Shown here one piece after another: positions 34,193 through 42,452 of a DNA stretch of 64,000 bases (its first letter is position 1; each line of letters starts with the position of its first letter). Source of the DNA: Crossiella sp. SN42 (GTDB lineage: Bacteria; Actinomycetota; Actinomycetes; Mycobacteriales; Pseudonocardiaceae); contig NZ_JAMHIV010000024.1 in the NCBI RefSeq assembly GCF_023897065.1, positions 62,001-126,000 of the forward strand, written 5' to 3'. Below the pieces are notes generated by a model. It was not told the origin of the DNA and ran no database searches. It saw only the letters and a program-made list of their open reading frames with translations. Made by a program: the position numbers and the translations under genes.

Positions 34193-35513
34193 TCCGCTCC
34201 GCGATCCGCCGGACCTCCGCCTGCGCCTTGCCGCGGTCCACCCTGGTCGGCTCGTGCCCGCTGACCACGTGGTCCCCGGCCACCCACACATCGGTCACCT
34301 GGTTCGCCGCCGAGGACCACACCAGGTTGGACAGCAGCTGCACGTCCGGCGCGTCGGTGCCGCGCGGGAAGGCCGGGCTGTCCACGTCCACGTGCACCAC
34401 ATCCGCCCAGCGGCCGGGTTCCAGCGCGCCGATGTCGGTGCGGTTGACGGCGTTCGCGCCCTCGCGGGTCGCCATCAGCAGGGCCTGCGGGGCGGTGAGG
34501 GCATCGGCGGCGTCAGCGTCCAGGCGGGCGAACAGCACGGCCAGGCGGGCCTCGTCCCAGATGTCCAGGTCGTCGTTGCTGGCCGGGCCGTCGGTGCCCA
34601 GGCCGATGCGCAGGCCGTGCGCGCGCATGTCCAGCAGGCGGGCGGTGCCGGAGGCGAGCTTGGCGTTGGAGTTGGGGCAGTGCGCCACGGCCACGTCGTG
34701 CCGGGTGAAGATGGCCAGGTCCTCATCGGAGAGGTGCACCGCGTGCGCGGCCAGCACCCGGCCGCCCAGCGCGCCGATCTTCTCCAGCAGCTTGGGCACC
34801 GAGCCGTGCTCGGCGCGGACCGCGACGTCCTCCTGCAGGCCCTCGGCCACGTGGATGTGCAGCAGCGCGCCGCGGTCGCGGGCCAGCTGGGCGACCTCGG
34901 CGATGATCTCCGGGGTCAGCGTGTACGCCGAGTGCGGGCCGTAGCCCAGCTCGATCCGGTCACCCGGCCCGAACCGCAGGCCGTCGGCGTCGATCCACCG
35001 GGTGGTGTGCCCGGTCAGCTCCTGCCAGCTGCCCAGCCGCTCCAGCCCCGGCGCGTTGATGATGCCCGGCGTCAGCAGCACCCGGCCGCCGGTGTCCAGC
35101 ACGGCCTGGGCCATCTGCTCGCCGTGGAAGAACATCTCCACGCTGGTGGTCACCCCGGCGCGCAGCATCTCCACCGAGCCGAGCAGCATGCCGTCGTAGG
35201 AGTCCCGCTCCACCATCCGGCCCTCGGCAGGCCAGATCGCCTCGGCCAGCCAGCGCATCAGCGGCAGGTCCCCGCCGAGGCCGCGCAGCGGCATCATCGG
35301 GGTGTGCGCGTGCGTGTTCACCAGGCCGGGCAGCAGGATGCCGGTCAGCTCCCTGACCCGCGCCCCGGCCGGTGCCGGCGGCGCGTCCGCGCTGGGTCCA
35401 CAGTGGACGATCCGGCCGGTCTCGTCGAAGTCGACGACGGCGTCCCGCAGCACCGAGCAGGCGGCGTCACAGGGCAGGACTACGGGAGCTTTCAGGCGAG
35501 TCGACTCGGGCAT
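34182..35513 (-). CDS. Amidohydrolase, 5'-methylthioadenosine/S-adenosylhomocysteine deaminase type
   Basis: 443 residues. Metal ligands HxH are in LVNTHAHTP (His68, His70), with a third His in LLHIHVAEG, a fourth in AAHAVHLSD, and the catalytic Asp in GTDGPASNDDLD (about 298), the signature of MTA/SAH deaminases and related chlorohydrolase-like enzymes. It should deaminate an adenosine-type substrate to its inosine form for purine/methionine salvage. The ATG at 35513 lies inside the 3' end of the upstream VanZ-RDD gene (47-base overlap), which suggests coupled translation. Confidence 0.82.
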   Translation of the reverse strand: MPESTRLKAPVVLPCDAACSVLRDAVVDFDETGRIVHCGPSADAPPAPAGARVRELTGILLPGLVNTHAHTPMMPLRGLGGDLPLMRWLAEAIWPAEGRMVERDSYDGMLLGSVEMLRAGVTTSVEMFFHGEQMAQAVLDTGGRVLLTPGIINAPGLERLGSWQELTGHTTRWIDADGLRFGPGDRIELGYGPHSAYTLTPEIIAEVAQLARDRGALLHIHVAEGLQEDVAVRAEHGSVPKLLEKIGALGGRVLAAHAVHLSDEDLAIFTRHDVAVAHCPNSNAKLASGTARLLDMRAHGLRIGLGTDGPASNDDLDIWDEARLAVLFARLDADAADALTAPQALLMATREGANAVNRTDIGALEPGRWADVVHVDVDSPAFPRGTDAPDVQLLSNLVWSSAANQVTDVWVAGDHVVSGHEPTRVDRGKAQAEVRRIAERISG

Positions 35514-36675
35514 GCACGGATCCTGCCACCTCGCCGGGAGCCGGTGGCGCGGGCTTCGGGTGGTCCAGCACACAGCGCAGCCCGGCCAGCTGGTCGTGCC
35601 AGGCCCGCTGGTCCCGGCGGAACACCGGCAGCATCAGCACCAGGGTGAACCCGGCCAGTCCGATCAGCGCGAACATGATCAGCATCTCCCGCTCCGGCAT
35701 GCCCAGCCGGGTGGCCAGGTCGAACCGCTCGTGCAGCCGGATCACCACCGCGCCGACCACCACCGCGGCCATGGTCAGCACCGCCAGCATGCCCGCCGGG
35801 CCGAACAGCTCGCGCAGCACCAGCCTGCCCACCGTGGCTGGACTGCCGTTCGCCTTGCGCACCTTGAACTTCAGCAGCCGCCCGCCCGGGGTGTAGCCCT
35901 GGTCCAGCAGCGGCAGCACGATCCGCACCAGCAGGTAGGAGGCGAAGCTCAGGAAGACCGGTTCCGAGCCGGTGAAGGTGTGCGCGGCGAAGGCGATCAG
36001 GCCGACCGCGATCATGTCCAGGCCGTAGCCGACGATCTGGCGGGGCAGGCTGGTGGAGTCGGCCAGCGCGCGAACCTCGTTGGGCGGCAACAGCTTCGGC
36101 ACGATCAGCGCGGCGGGCGCGATCAGCCCGCCGAGCGCGGCGCCCAGCGTGTTGGCCACCAGGTCGTCCACGTCGAAGAGCCGGTACGGGCACGGGTAGA
36201 TGCCGAAGTTGCCGGTCAGCTGGGTGATCTCGATCAGCAGCGAGGCGACGGACCCGATGGCCACCACCCAGCGCCGCTGGAGCCCGTAGACCTTGCGCAG
36301 CAACACACCCAGCGGCACGAACAGCGCGATGTTGAACACGAAGGACAGCATCGACTTGGAGGTCAGCCCGGCCAGGAACCCGGACTGGCCGTGCTTGGCC
36401 AGCTCGGTCTGGATGTCGGCGAGGAACTGGAAGGGCGTGAACTGGGTGCTCTGCCGCCCGGTGCACACGCTGTCCAGCGGCGGGAACGGCATGAACACCA
36501 GGGCCAGCAGCACCAGGCCGTACATCAGCGCCGCGTACAGCACGAACGACCGGCGCGGGTCCACCCGGCCGAACCGCACGTAGTGGAAGACCACCACCGG
36601 TATCAGCAGCGCGAAGCCGACGATCACGAAGTAGAGCAAGCCGGTCTGGATGTTCTGCACGTACAGGGTGGGCAC
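35467..36675 (-). CDS. VanZ-RDD family membrane protein, copy 1
   Basis: 402 residues. The N-terminal VanZ-like domain (about 10-190) has helices with LVFMPFPP, a SMLSFVFNIALFVPLGVLLRK segment with key FNIALFVPLG, ITQLTGNFG and RLFDVDDLVANTLGAALGG. An RDD-like three-helix domain follows (about 220-350) with the GGRLLKFKV motif. VanZ gives low-level teicoplanin resistance in enterococci; in actinomycetes such proteins are of unknown role, perhaps envelope lipid or glycopeptide handling. Paralogue of 36749-37840, and the upstream member of the pair with the deaminase. Confidence 0.8.
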   Translation of the reverse strand: MPTLYVQNIQTGLLYFVIVGFALLIPVVVFHYVRFGRVDPRRSFVLYAALMYGLVLLALVFMPFPPLDSVCTGRQSTQFTPFQFLADIQTELAKHGQSGFLAGLTSKSMLSFVFNIALFVPLGVLLRKVYGLQRRWVVAIGSVASLLIEITQLTGNFGIYPCPYRLFDVDDLVANTLGAALGGLIAPAALIVPKLLPPNEVRALADSTSLPRQIVGYGLDMIAVGLIAFAAHTFTGSEPVFLSFASYLLVRIVLPLLDQGYTPGGRLLKFKVRKANGSPATVGRLVLRELFGPAGMLAVLTMAAVVVGAVVIRLHERFDLATRLGMPEREMLIMFALIGLAGFTLVLMLPVFRRDQRAWHDQLAGLRCVLDHPKPAPPAPGEVAGSVHARVDSPESSRSPAL

Positions 36676-36748
36676 GAGAAGAGTCTGCGGCCCGGCGCGA
36701 AGATCCAGATCGACCTATCGGCCACCCGCCCTCGGCAAAACGGCTGAT

Positions 36749-37840
36749 TCACCCAGTAGGGGTGAGGCGACGATCGGCCTCAGGGTGCTCGATCGGGGCG
36801 ACCGGCCGCCGTTGCACCGGCACGGCCCGCTCCCGCCGGGTGGCCGGGACCTCCGCCGAGCGGAAGGCCAGCACCAGGCCCAGTCCGGCCAGCAGGCCCA
36901 GCGCGAGCAGCACCCGCAGGTCGCCGGAGAGCCCGTCGGCCAGCACCGGCGCGATCAGCACGAAGCAGCCCAGGCCGGGCAGCGTGCCGGCTTCCCGCCC
37001 GGCCAGCCGGAGCAGGCCGCGCCAGGAGCCGTCCTCGTGGCCGGCCCGGTAGCCGAGCAGCCGTCCGCCCGGCGTCCAGCCCTGCGCCAGCCACGGGACG
37101 AACACCCTGGTCAGCAGCACCGGGATGGCCGCGGCGAACAGGGAGCCGCCGGTGGTCAGGAAGAACATCCCGCTCAGCAGCAGGTCCACGCCGAGCGCGG
37201 CCACCTTGCGCGGCACGCTGACCGGACCCAGCGGCAGCGCGGGAGTGGGCAGCAGCCTGGGCACCAGCACCACCAGCGGGGCGATCGCGAAGCCGAGCAG
37301 GGCGCCGGTGGTGTTGCCCAGCAGGTCGTCGACGTCGAAGAGCCGGTAGGAGCAGGGGAAGGTGCCCCAGTTGCCGGTCAGCTGGGTCAGCTCGATGAAC
37401 AGCGAGACGGCGAAGCCGGTGGTCACCGTGGTGCGCAGGTTCTTGCCGAAGGCCCGGCGCAGGAACACGCCCAGCGGCGCGAACAGCGCGATGTTGAACA
37501 CGAAGGACAGCACCGACTTCGAGGTCAGCCCGGCCAGGAGCCCGGAGCGGCCGTGCTTGGCCAGCTCGCTCTGGGTGTCGGCGAGGAACTGCAACGGCCG
37601 CAGCTGGGTGGTGTCCTGAACTGCGGCGCACACCTTCATTGGGTCCGGCAGCGGCAGGAACACCAGGGCGAGCGCGACCGCGGCGTAGGCCAGGAAGCTG
37701 TAGAGCACCAGCGCGCGCCGGGCGTCCAGCCTGCCGTAGCGGCGGTAGTGCACCGCGGCCACCGGCAGCAGCAGCACGAGGCCGATGCCCAGGAACAGCA
37801 GCAGTCCGGCGCGGATGGAGCCGAGGTAGGTCGCGGTCAC
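36749..37840 (-). CDS. VanZ-RDD family membrane protein, copy 2
   Basis: 363 residues, a tandem duplicate of the previous gene: KSVLSFVFNIALFAPLGVF, ITQLTGNWGTFPC-type (here LTQLTGNWG) and RLFDVDDLLGNTTGALLG align without gaps over the VanZ half, while the RDD half is more diverged but keeps GGRLLGYRAG. I start at the GTG at 37840 because VTATYLGSIRAGLLLF then aligns with the start of copy 1; an ATG at 37876 is possible. Both copies lie on one strand, 73 bases apart. Confidence 0.8.
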   Translation of the reverse strand: MTATYLGSIRAGLLLFLGIGLVLLLPVAAVHYRRYGRLDARRALVLYSFLAYAAVALALVFLPLPDPMKVCAAVQDTTQLRPLQFLADTQSELAKHGRSGLLAGLTSKSVLSFVFNIALFAPLGVFLRRAFGKNLRTTVTTGFAVSLFIELTQLTGNWGTFPCSYRLFDVDDLLGNTTGALLGFAIAPLVVLVPRLLPTPALPLGPVSVPRKVAALGVDLLLSGMFFLTTGGSLFAAAIPVLLTRVFVPWLAQGWTPGGRLLGYRAGHEDGSWRGLLRLAGREAGTLPGLGCFVLIAPVLADGLSGDLRVLLALGLLAGLGLVLAFRSAEVPATRRERAVPVQRRPVAPIEHPEADRRLTPTG

Positions 37841-37951
37841 GAGATCAATGCTCGGGAAAACCGCGCTCCACCCCATCGACCGCGCAGTCAGGACCGCTCG
37901 GCCGAAGGGCCCGTCCCCGCCCGCCGGAGATCGGCCGGATGGCCGAGTTGA

Positions 37952-39103
37952 TCAGACCGAGTCGAGCCGTTTCCGCAGCGCGGCCAGCCGGCCACCTGGC
38001 GGGACCGCAGGCTGGCCGAACTTGGCCGGGCCGCCGAAGCGGGCCCGCTGCACCGCGCCGGTGTCCACCCGGAACGCGGGCCGCCCGCCGCTGGGCCGCT
38101 GCCGGGAACGCAGCCAGGCCAGCCGGTGCTGGGCCTCGCTGTGGTGGTCGGTGATGGTCACCTCGGCCGCGTCGAAGGAGTGCAGCACCGCGCGGTTGAG
38201 CTCCAGGGTGGCCCGGTCCCGCCACAGCGTGCGCTCGGAGCCGGTGTCCAGGCCCAGCCGGGTGGCCACCGCGCCCGCCATCGCGTACGCGCCCTCGTCG
38301 GCCAGCGCCCTGGTGCCGATCTCCGCGCCGACGAACCAGGAGTTGAACGGCGCCGCCGGGTAGCCGACCCCGCCGATGGACAGCCGCATGTTGCTGATCA
38401 CCGGCACCGCGTGCCAGCGCAGCTCCAGCTCGCCGAACCAGCCCAGCTCGGGATGGGTCAGCGGCACCTCCAGCACCGCCTCGCGCGGCACCGTGAACAG
38501 CTTCGGGCCCTCGTCCGCGGTCTCCACCACCAGCGGCAGCAGGTCGAACCGGCCCGGCTCGGCCGGACTCCGGTAGCCCAGCGCGCGCATCGCGTCGGTG
38601 AACTCGGCGTAGCGCGGGTCGCCGATGACCGAGCCGTCCTCGGCCCGGTGCCCGGCGTAGCGCACCAGCTGCTCGTTCCAGATGCACGGGCCCGGCCGCT
38701 CCGGGGTGTCCGGCGCGAACACGGTGACCAGCGGGCGGATCGCGCCCTCGTTGGTGGCCTGGCGCAGGTGCTCGAAGCACTCGGTGGCCACCGCGGCCGG
38801 CCTGCGCACCCCGCGCAGGTCGCGCACCTTCAGCCGCCGCCACGGCATGCCGCTGGTGCACCAGCCCGAGTCCCGCAGCGCCACCCGCGCGCCGTAGGCC
38901 AGCTCCGCGGGGGTGTGCCGGTAGGTGCCGGTCTTGCCGACCTCCGCGCGGACCTCGGCCAGGCGCTGGCTCAGCGGGCCCGCGCCGGAGTGCGAGTCAT
39001 GGAACATGCGGAGGAACTCCTCCGCGGCCATGAGATCGACCTGGGCGGCCGGGGAGCTCGCCGCCGGCGCGAAGCTGATCACCTGGGTGTCGACTACGGT
39101 CAC
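37952..39103 (-). CDS. nos: Bacterial nitric oxide synthase oxygenase domain
   Basis: 383 residues, stand-alone oxygenase without reductase. NOS oxidises L-arginine to citrulline and NO with borrowed electrons. Conserved: ATNEGAIRPLVTVF, WNEQLVRYAGHR, GRFDLLPLV, the WF-x-E substrate site (WFVGAEIGTR, Glu261), and LNRAVLHSFDAAEVTITDHH. The heme-thiolate Cys82 is in WCTSGMPW: the Cys-to-Trp spacing of other NOS is kept, but the usual RCxGR around the Cys is W-C-T-S-G here. I chose the GTG at 39103 because sequence before it is not NOS-like; 39157 is possible. The next gene upstream is separated by 125 bases. Confidence 0.88.
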   Translation of the reverse strand: MTVVDTQVISFAPAASSPAAQVDLMAAEEFLRMFHDSHSGAGPLSQRLAEVRAEVGKTGTYRHTPAELAYGARVALRDSGWCTSGMPWRRLKVRDLRGVRRPAAVATECFEHLRQATNEGAIRPLVTVFAPDTPERPGPCIWNEQLVRYAGHRAEDGSVIGDPRYAEFTDAMRALGYRSPAEPGRFDLLPLVVETADEGPKLFTVPREAVLEVPLTHPELGWFGELELRWHAVPVISNMRLSIGGVGYPAAPFNSWFVGAEIGTRALADEGAYAMAGAVATRLGLDTGSERTLWRDRATLELNRAVLHSFDAAEVTITDHHSEAQHRLAWLRSRQRPSGGRPAFRVDTGAVQRARFGGPAKFGQPAVPPGGRLAALRKRLDSV

Positions 39104-39228
39104 GGCTCGGTAACGTAGTTCGTGAACCCGGTCACGCGTCACTGCCGTACGGGGCAAGAAAACCAGCAGGTCGTCTCACCCGATCCAGTGGTCAATTCAC
39201 CGAGGGTGGCGATCTTGACCACGGACCG

Positions 39229-39951
39229 TCAGATCCGCTCGAAGATCAGGTCGTGGATGACCCGGCCTTCCTCGTGCGCCCTGGACTCGAACTTGGTCAC
39301 CGGCCGCCAGTCCGGCCGCGGCGCCCAGCCGCCCGGTTCCCCGGCGAACCGGTTGCGCAGCAACGGCGTGGCCAGGCAGGCCGCCATCATCTCCTCGCTG
39401 TACTGCTCCCAGTCGGTGGCCAGGTGCAGCGTGCCGCCCGGCTTGATCCGGGAGGCGGCCAGCGCCACGAACTCCGGCTGCACCAGCCGCCGCTTGTGGT
39501 GTTTCTTCTTCGGCCACGGGTCCGGAAAGAAGATCCGGATGCCGTGCAGCGAGTCGGCCGGGATGTTCTTGCGCAGCAAGGTGACCGCGTCCCCGCGCAG
39601 CAGCCGCAGGTTGGTCAGCCCGAGCTTCTCCACCCGCAGCAGCAACTGGGCCAGGCCGGGCTTGTAGACCTCGGCGGCCACGTAGTTCAGCTCGGGCGCG
39701 GCCGCGGTCAGCTGCGCGGTGGTCTCGCCCATGCCGGAACCGATCTCCAGCAGCACCGGCGCGCTGCGGCCGAACCAGGCGTCGAAGTCGACCGGGTCCT
39801 CGCCCAGCTCGTCCACCTTGCGGCCCAGCGCCGGCCAGTACTGCTCGTAGGCGCGCTGCTGTCCTGGGCTGAGCCGGGCGGTGCGCTGCACGAAGCTCAC
39901 CACGGTGCGCCAGTGCGCAGGCCGGACGGGGTCCTGCCCAGTCGAAGTCAT
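39229..39951 (-). CDS. trmB: tRNA (guanine-N7-)-methyltransferase
   Basis: 240 residues. The SAM site is LLEIGSGMGETTAQL (about 69-83), followed by AAEVYKPGL and the TrmB-specific FFPDPWPKKKHHKRRLVQPEF (key residues PDPWPKKKHHKRR), then DWEQYSEEM. It methylates G46 in the tRNA variable loop. GAGGGAA precedes the ATG at 39951. A strong hairpin belonging to the gene upstream lies before it, so trmB has its own promoter. Confidence 0.96.
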   Translation of the reverse strand: MTSTGQDPVRPAHWRTVVSFVQRTARLSPGQQRAYEQYWPALGRKVDELGEDPVDFDAWFGRSAPVLLEIGSGMGETTAQLTAAAPELNYVAAEVYKPGLAQLLLRVEKLGLTNLRLLRGDAVTLLRKNIPADSLHGIRIFFPDPWPKKKHHKRRLVQPEFVALAASRIKPGGTLHLATDWEQYSEEMMAACLATPLLRNRFAGEPGGWAPRPDWRPVTKFESRAHEEGRVIHDLIFERI

Positions 39952-39975
39952 CGTTCCCTCACGCCGCTGTGCTGC

Positions 39976-40021
39976 GATTACGGCCCCGACTCTGCCATTT
40001 GGCAGCGCCGGGGCCGTAGTC
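39976..40021 (-). terminator. Terminator after the hypothetical gene at 40034
   Basis: TACGGCCCCG (39979-39988) pairs with CGGGGCCGTA (40009-40018); three more outer pairs form with one wobble, and an inner CTGCCA-TT-TGGCAG hairpin stacks in the loop. It begins 13 bases past the stop of the minus-strand gene. Confidence 0.8.
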
Positions 40022-40033
40022 GGGTCCAGCGGG

Positions 40034-40651
40034 CTACCAGCCCTCGATCTCCGGCAGCCGGGCGGCGAGCCCGGCCACGCCGGCGATCGGCACCGCGGGC
40101 CGGGGGTCGTTCTCGTGCGCGGGCAGCGCGTCCAGCCAGCCCTGGTGCTCGTGGGTCAGCACCACGGTGGTCGGCAACCCGGTCGAGGTGCCGGGGTCCG
40201 AGGGCACGTACTCCCAGTAACCGTCTTCACCATCACCCACCCAGGGGACGTAGAACCACCCGGGACGGTTGGTCAGCAGCTCGTGCACGCCGTCCTCCAC
40301 GGCGAACCCGGCCGCCCGGTGCAGCAGGTCGCCACGGTGCAGGGCGCGCAGCCACCACGGCGCGGGAACCTGGTTGCCGCCCGCGGAGGCGGCCCGGAAC
40401 AGGTGCAGCACCTGGCGTTCCGGCGCCCGGTCCACCCAGGACCGGCGGGTCTGCGCGGGGTCGGTCGCGGCGGTGGCATAACCCATGCGCTCGATCGCCT
40501 GGGACCATTCCAGTGCCGCGGTGGGCTCCACCCTGAGCCCGGCGAGTCGTGCTGGCGGGCGACGCTTGGTCTGGTCCCCGCGCTGGTTCGGCAGTCTCGA
40601 CAACGCTGTCGATGCGCTCACCGTCGGTGAGTCGAGCATCGGTTCGGTCAT
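40034..40651 (-). CDS. Conserved-looking hypothetical protein
   Basis: 205 residues, no membrane helix or signal. The first 45 residues are basic and low in structure; the rest is a compact-looking domain with WSQAIERMGYATAATDPAQT, the tryptophan-rich stretch RPGWFYVPWVGDGEDGYWEY and VVLTHEHQGWLDALP. I do not recognise the family. I start at the ATG at 40651 because GGAGG lies 5 bases upstream; a GTG at 40657 overlaps that site. A 6-bp hairpin sits just before the ribosome site. Confidence 0.6.
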   Translation of the reverse strand: MTEPMLDSPTVSASTALSRLPNQRGDQTKRRPPARLAGLRVEPTAALEWSQAIERMGYATAATDPAQTRRSWVDRAPERQVLHLFRAASAGGNQVPAPWWLRALHRGDLLHRAAGFAVEDGVHELLTNRPGWFYVPWVGDGEDGYWEYVPSDPGTSTGLPTTVVLTHEHQGWLDALPAHENDPRPAVPIAGVAGLAARLPEIEGW

Positions 40652-40661
40652 GATCACCTCC

Positions 40662-40676
40662 GACCTCTGTGAGGTC
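40662..40676 (-). promoter_or_regulatory. Small inverted repeat before the ribosome site of the hypothetical gene
   Basis: GACCTC-TGT-GAGGTC is a perfect 6-bp inverted repeat with a 3-base spacer, ending 3 bases from the GGAGG site. It may be an operator or an mRNA hairpin that limits translation; nothing more can be said. Confidence 0.3.
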
Positions 40677-40826
40677 TCAACCCCATCTGAGCGGGCTTGA
40701 TCGCCGGTGTCATGTCGAAGTGCGCTGTTTCACGGTCCTTTAACGCAATGCATACGGCGCGCAACCTCCACGTCATGCCCGTAATGTGATCTCGACAACA
40801 TTGTGGTCACTGCGGAGGGTGGTTCC

Positions 40827-41291
40827 GTGGGCGAGCGCGAGATCGGCATCAACGGCGGCGTGGTGGTCGGGGTGGACGGCTCGGCGTCGTCCCTGCGAGC
40901 CCTGCGGGTGGCGGTGGAGGAGGCCTGCCGCCGCGGACTGACCCTGCACGTGCTGCGGGCCTGGACCCTGCGCACCGCGCCCCGGCCGCCGGACTGCCCG
41001 GCGGGCTCGGTGGCCAGCGTGACCCAGTACGAGGAGTGGCTGCGCAAGGCGACCGCGGAACTGGTGACCGAGCACATCGGCGAGCGGGAGGACTGCGAGA
41101 TCGCCGTGCACATCGCGCACTCGCCCTCACCGCAGGCCCTGATCGCCGCCTCCAACGGCGCCGACCTGCTGGTGGTCGGCCATCGCGGCCGGGGCGGGTT
41201 CGCCGGACTGGTGCTGGGCTCGGTGGCCGACCAGGTGGTCCGGCACGCCCACTGCTCGGTGCTGGTGGTCAGACCAAGCGTCCAGAAATAG
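40827..41291 (+). CDS. Universal stress protein (UspA family)
   Basis: 154 residues of a single Usp domain. The first strand VVVGVDGSASSLRALRVAVEEA and the ATP-binding motif GHRGRGGFAGLVLGSVADQV (G-x-x-G-x-G then GS) followed by CSVLVVRP identify an ATP-binding Usp. In actinomycetes these respond to hypoxia and stationary phase. The GTG at 40827 has GGAGGG 7 bases upstream. It is monocistronic, with a hairpin after the stop. Confidence 0.92.
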   Translation: MGEREIGINGGVVVGVDGSASSLRALRVAVEEACRRGLTLHVLRAWTLRTAPRPPDCPAGSVASVTQYEEWLRKATAELVTEHIGEREDCEIAVHIAHSPSPQALIAASNGADLLVVGHRGRGGFAGLVLGSVADQVVRHAHCSVLVVRPSVQK

Positions 41292-41299
41292 CACGAGGC

Positions 41300-41326
41300 C
41301 CCGGCGACCCCCCGAAGGTCGCCGGG
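41300..41326 (+). terminator. Terminator of the universal stress gene
   Basis: CCCGGCGACC (41300-41309) and GGTCGCCGGG (41317-41326) form a perfect 10-bp stem, 8 bases past the stop. The rest of the gap to 41449 holds two further small hairpins (for example GTCCTC-GCCTG-GAGGAC at 41386-41402) and no gene. Confidence 0.7.
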
Positions 41327-41449
41327 ACCCCTGCTGCCGACTTCGCGGGCCCCGAACCCGCAGCTATCGGTTGTTTCCCGATGAAGTCCTCGCCTGGAGG
41401 ACGTCACTGGGGGCACCCGGGTTGCGTTGCTGGCGAAAATTTCTTTCCG

Positions 41450-41839
41450 CTACCCCGGGGAGTTCGTGCGCAGCTCGTGCAGCACCAGCCGATGACTGGC
41501 CGCCAGCTCGCCGACCTGCTCCGCGCTGGCCCCGCTCACGGTGAGCGAGCCGACCCATTCGTTGTCCAGTTCCCGGTGCACCCCGAACCCGGCCCCGGTG
41601 AGCACCCTGGCCAGCTCCTCGCACTGCGGGCTGCGCACCAGCACAACCGGATTCCGTTGGCGCACAAGGAGTTCCGGGTGCGCGAGCAGATCAGGAGCCC
41701 CGTGCTCGGCCCGGACCGAGGCAGGCGCGTGCTCCGGCTGGACCCCGGCCAGCCTGCGCAGCACCCGGCCGAAGCGGCAGGTGGTGTGCGCAGCAGACCT
41801 GGTCCCGCACGGTTCGGTCGCGGTGACCGTCTCGATCAT
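41450..41839 (-). pseudogene. Remnant of an ABC transporter ATP-binding protein, C-terminal region
   Basis: The second half of this frame (PVVLVRSPQCEELARVLTGAG, then SLTVSGASAEQVGELAASHRLVLHEL) has the pattern of the regulatory domain that ends ABC-2-type multidrug ATPases, where VRSPQ, SGASAEQVGELAA and LHEL recur. The ATPase core with Walker motifs is absent, the first 50 residues (from MIETVTATEP) do not resemble the family, and the usual last stretch (ASLEEAFLE-type) is missing. I read it as a decayed fragment; a short real gene of unknown role is the alternative. Confidence 0.5.
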
Positions 41840-41961
41840 GCCGGGGCTCCTGGGGGTGAGAACGCCTCCCCTGCACACAATGACCGGATCGGGTGGTTCC
41901 GCGCGTCCTCCGTTGGTCGGGATTTCCCGTCATACCTCGGAGGTAGACCTACCGTTCCAGC

Positions 41962-42396
41962 ATGGGTTACAACGATGCGCCAGACGGGTGGTGGCGCGAG
42001 TTCATCGCGGCCACCCCGCCGCACACCGGCAAGCTCGCGGTCACGCGCAAGGACGGGTCCCCGCACGTCTCGCCGATCTGGGTCGACCTGGACGGCGACG
42101 ACCTGGTGTTCACCACCTACGCGCCCTCGATCAAGGGCAAGTCGATCCTGCGGGACGGCCGGGTGTCCATCTGCTTCGACAACGAGCGCCCGCCCTTCGA
42201 CTTCGTCACCATCACCGGCACCGCGACCACCACCGACGACCCGGAGACGGTCCGCTACTGGGCCGGTCGGCTGGGCGCGCGGTACATGGGCGCGGACCGG
42301 GAGCGGGAGTACGCCGAGCGCAACGGCGGCGAGGGTGAACTGCTGGTCCGGGTGAAGATCGAGAAGGTGGTGGCCAAGACCGACGTGGCCGAGTGA
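41962..42396 (+). CDS. PPOX-class F420- or flavin-dependent oxidoreductase
   Basis: 144 residues of the split beta-barrel fold: LAVTRKDGSPHVSPIWVDLDGDDLVFTT, key motif GSPHVSPIWV, then IKGKSILRDGRVSICFDNERPP, and a C-terminal VRVKIEKV strand. This matches small actinobacterial PPOX-class proteins such as Rv1155, which bind F420. Substrate unknown. It precedes the TetR-SDR pair on the same strand but is separated from it by two operators. Confidence 0.85.
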   Translation: MGYNDAPDGWWREFIAATPPHTGKLAVTRKDGSPHVSPIWVDLDGDDLVFTTYAPSIKGKSILRDGRVSICFDNERPPFDFVTITGTATTTDDPETVRYWAGRLGARYMGADREREYAERNGGEGELLVRVKIEKVVAKTDVAE

Positions 42397-42407
42397 GCCC
42401 CAGTTTA

Positions 42408-42444
42408 TGAACCACGGTTCACAAAGTTCGTGAACCGTGGTTCA
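42408..42444. promoter_or_regulatory. Paired TGAACC-GGTTCA operators at the TetR start
   Basis: TGAACC-AC-GGTTCA (42408-42421) and TGAACC-GT-GGTTCA (42431-42444) are two perfect 14-base palindromes, centres 23 bases apart, and together also form one larger inverted repeat. The second ends 8 bases before the GTG start. Very likely the TetR autoregulatory site. Confidence 0.75.
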
Positions 42445-42452
42445 CTAATGTC

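Noticed and set aside
41340-41410. Possible tRNA: GCGGG-TTCGGGG-CCCGC hairpin on the minus strand
   Set aside because: The loop does not fit the T-loop consensus, and no acceptor stem, anticodon arm or CCA was found.
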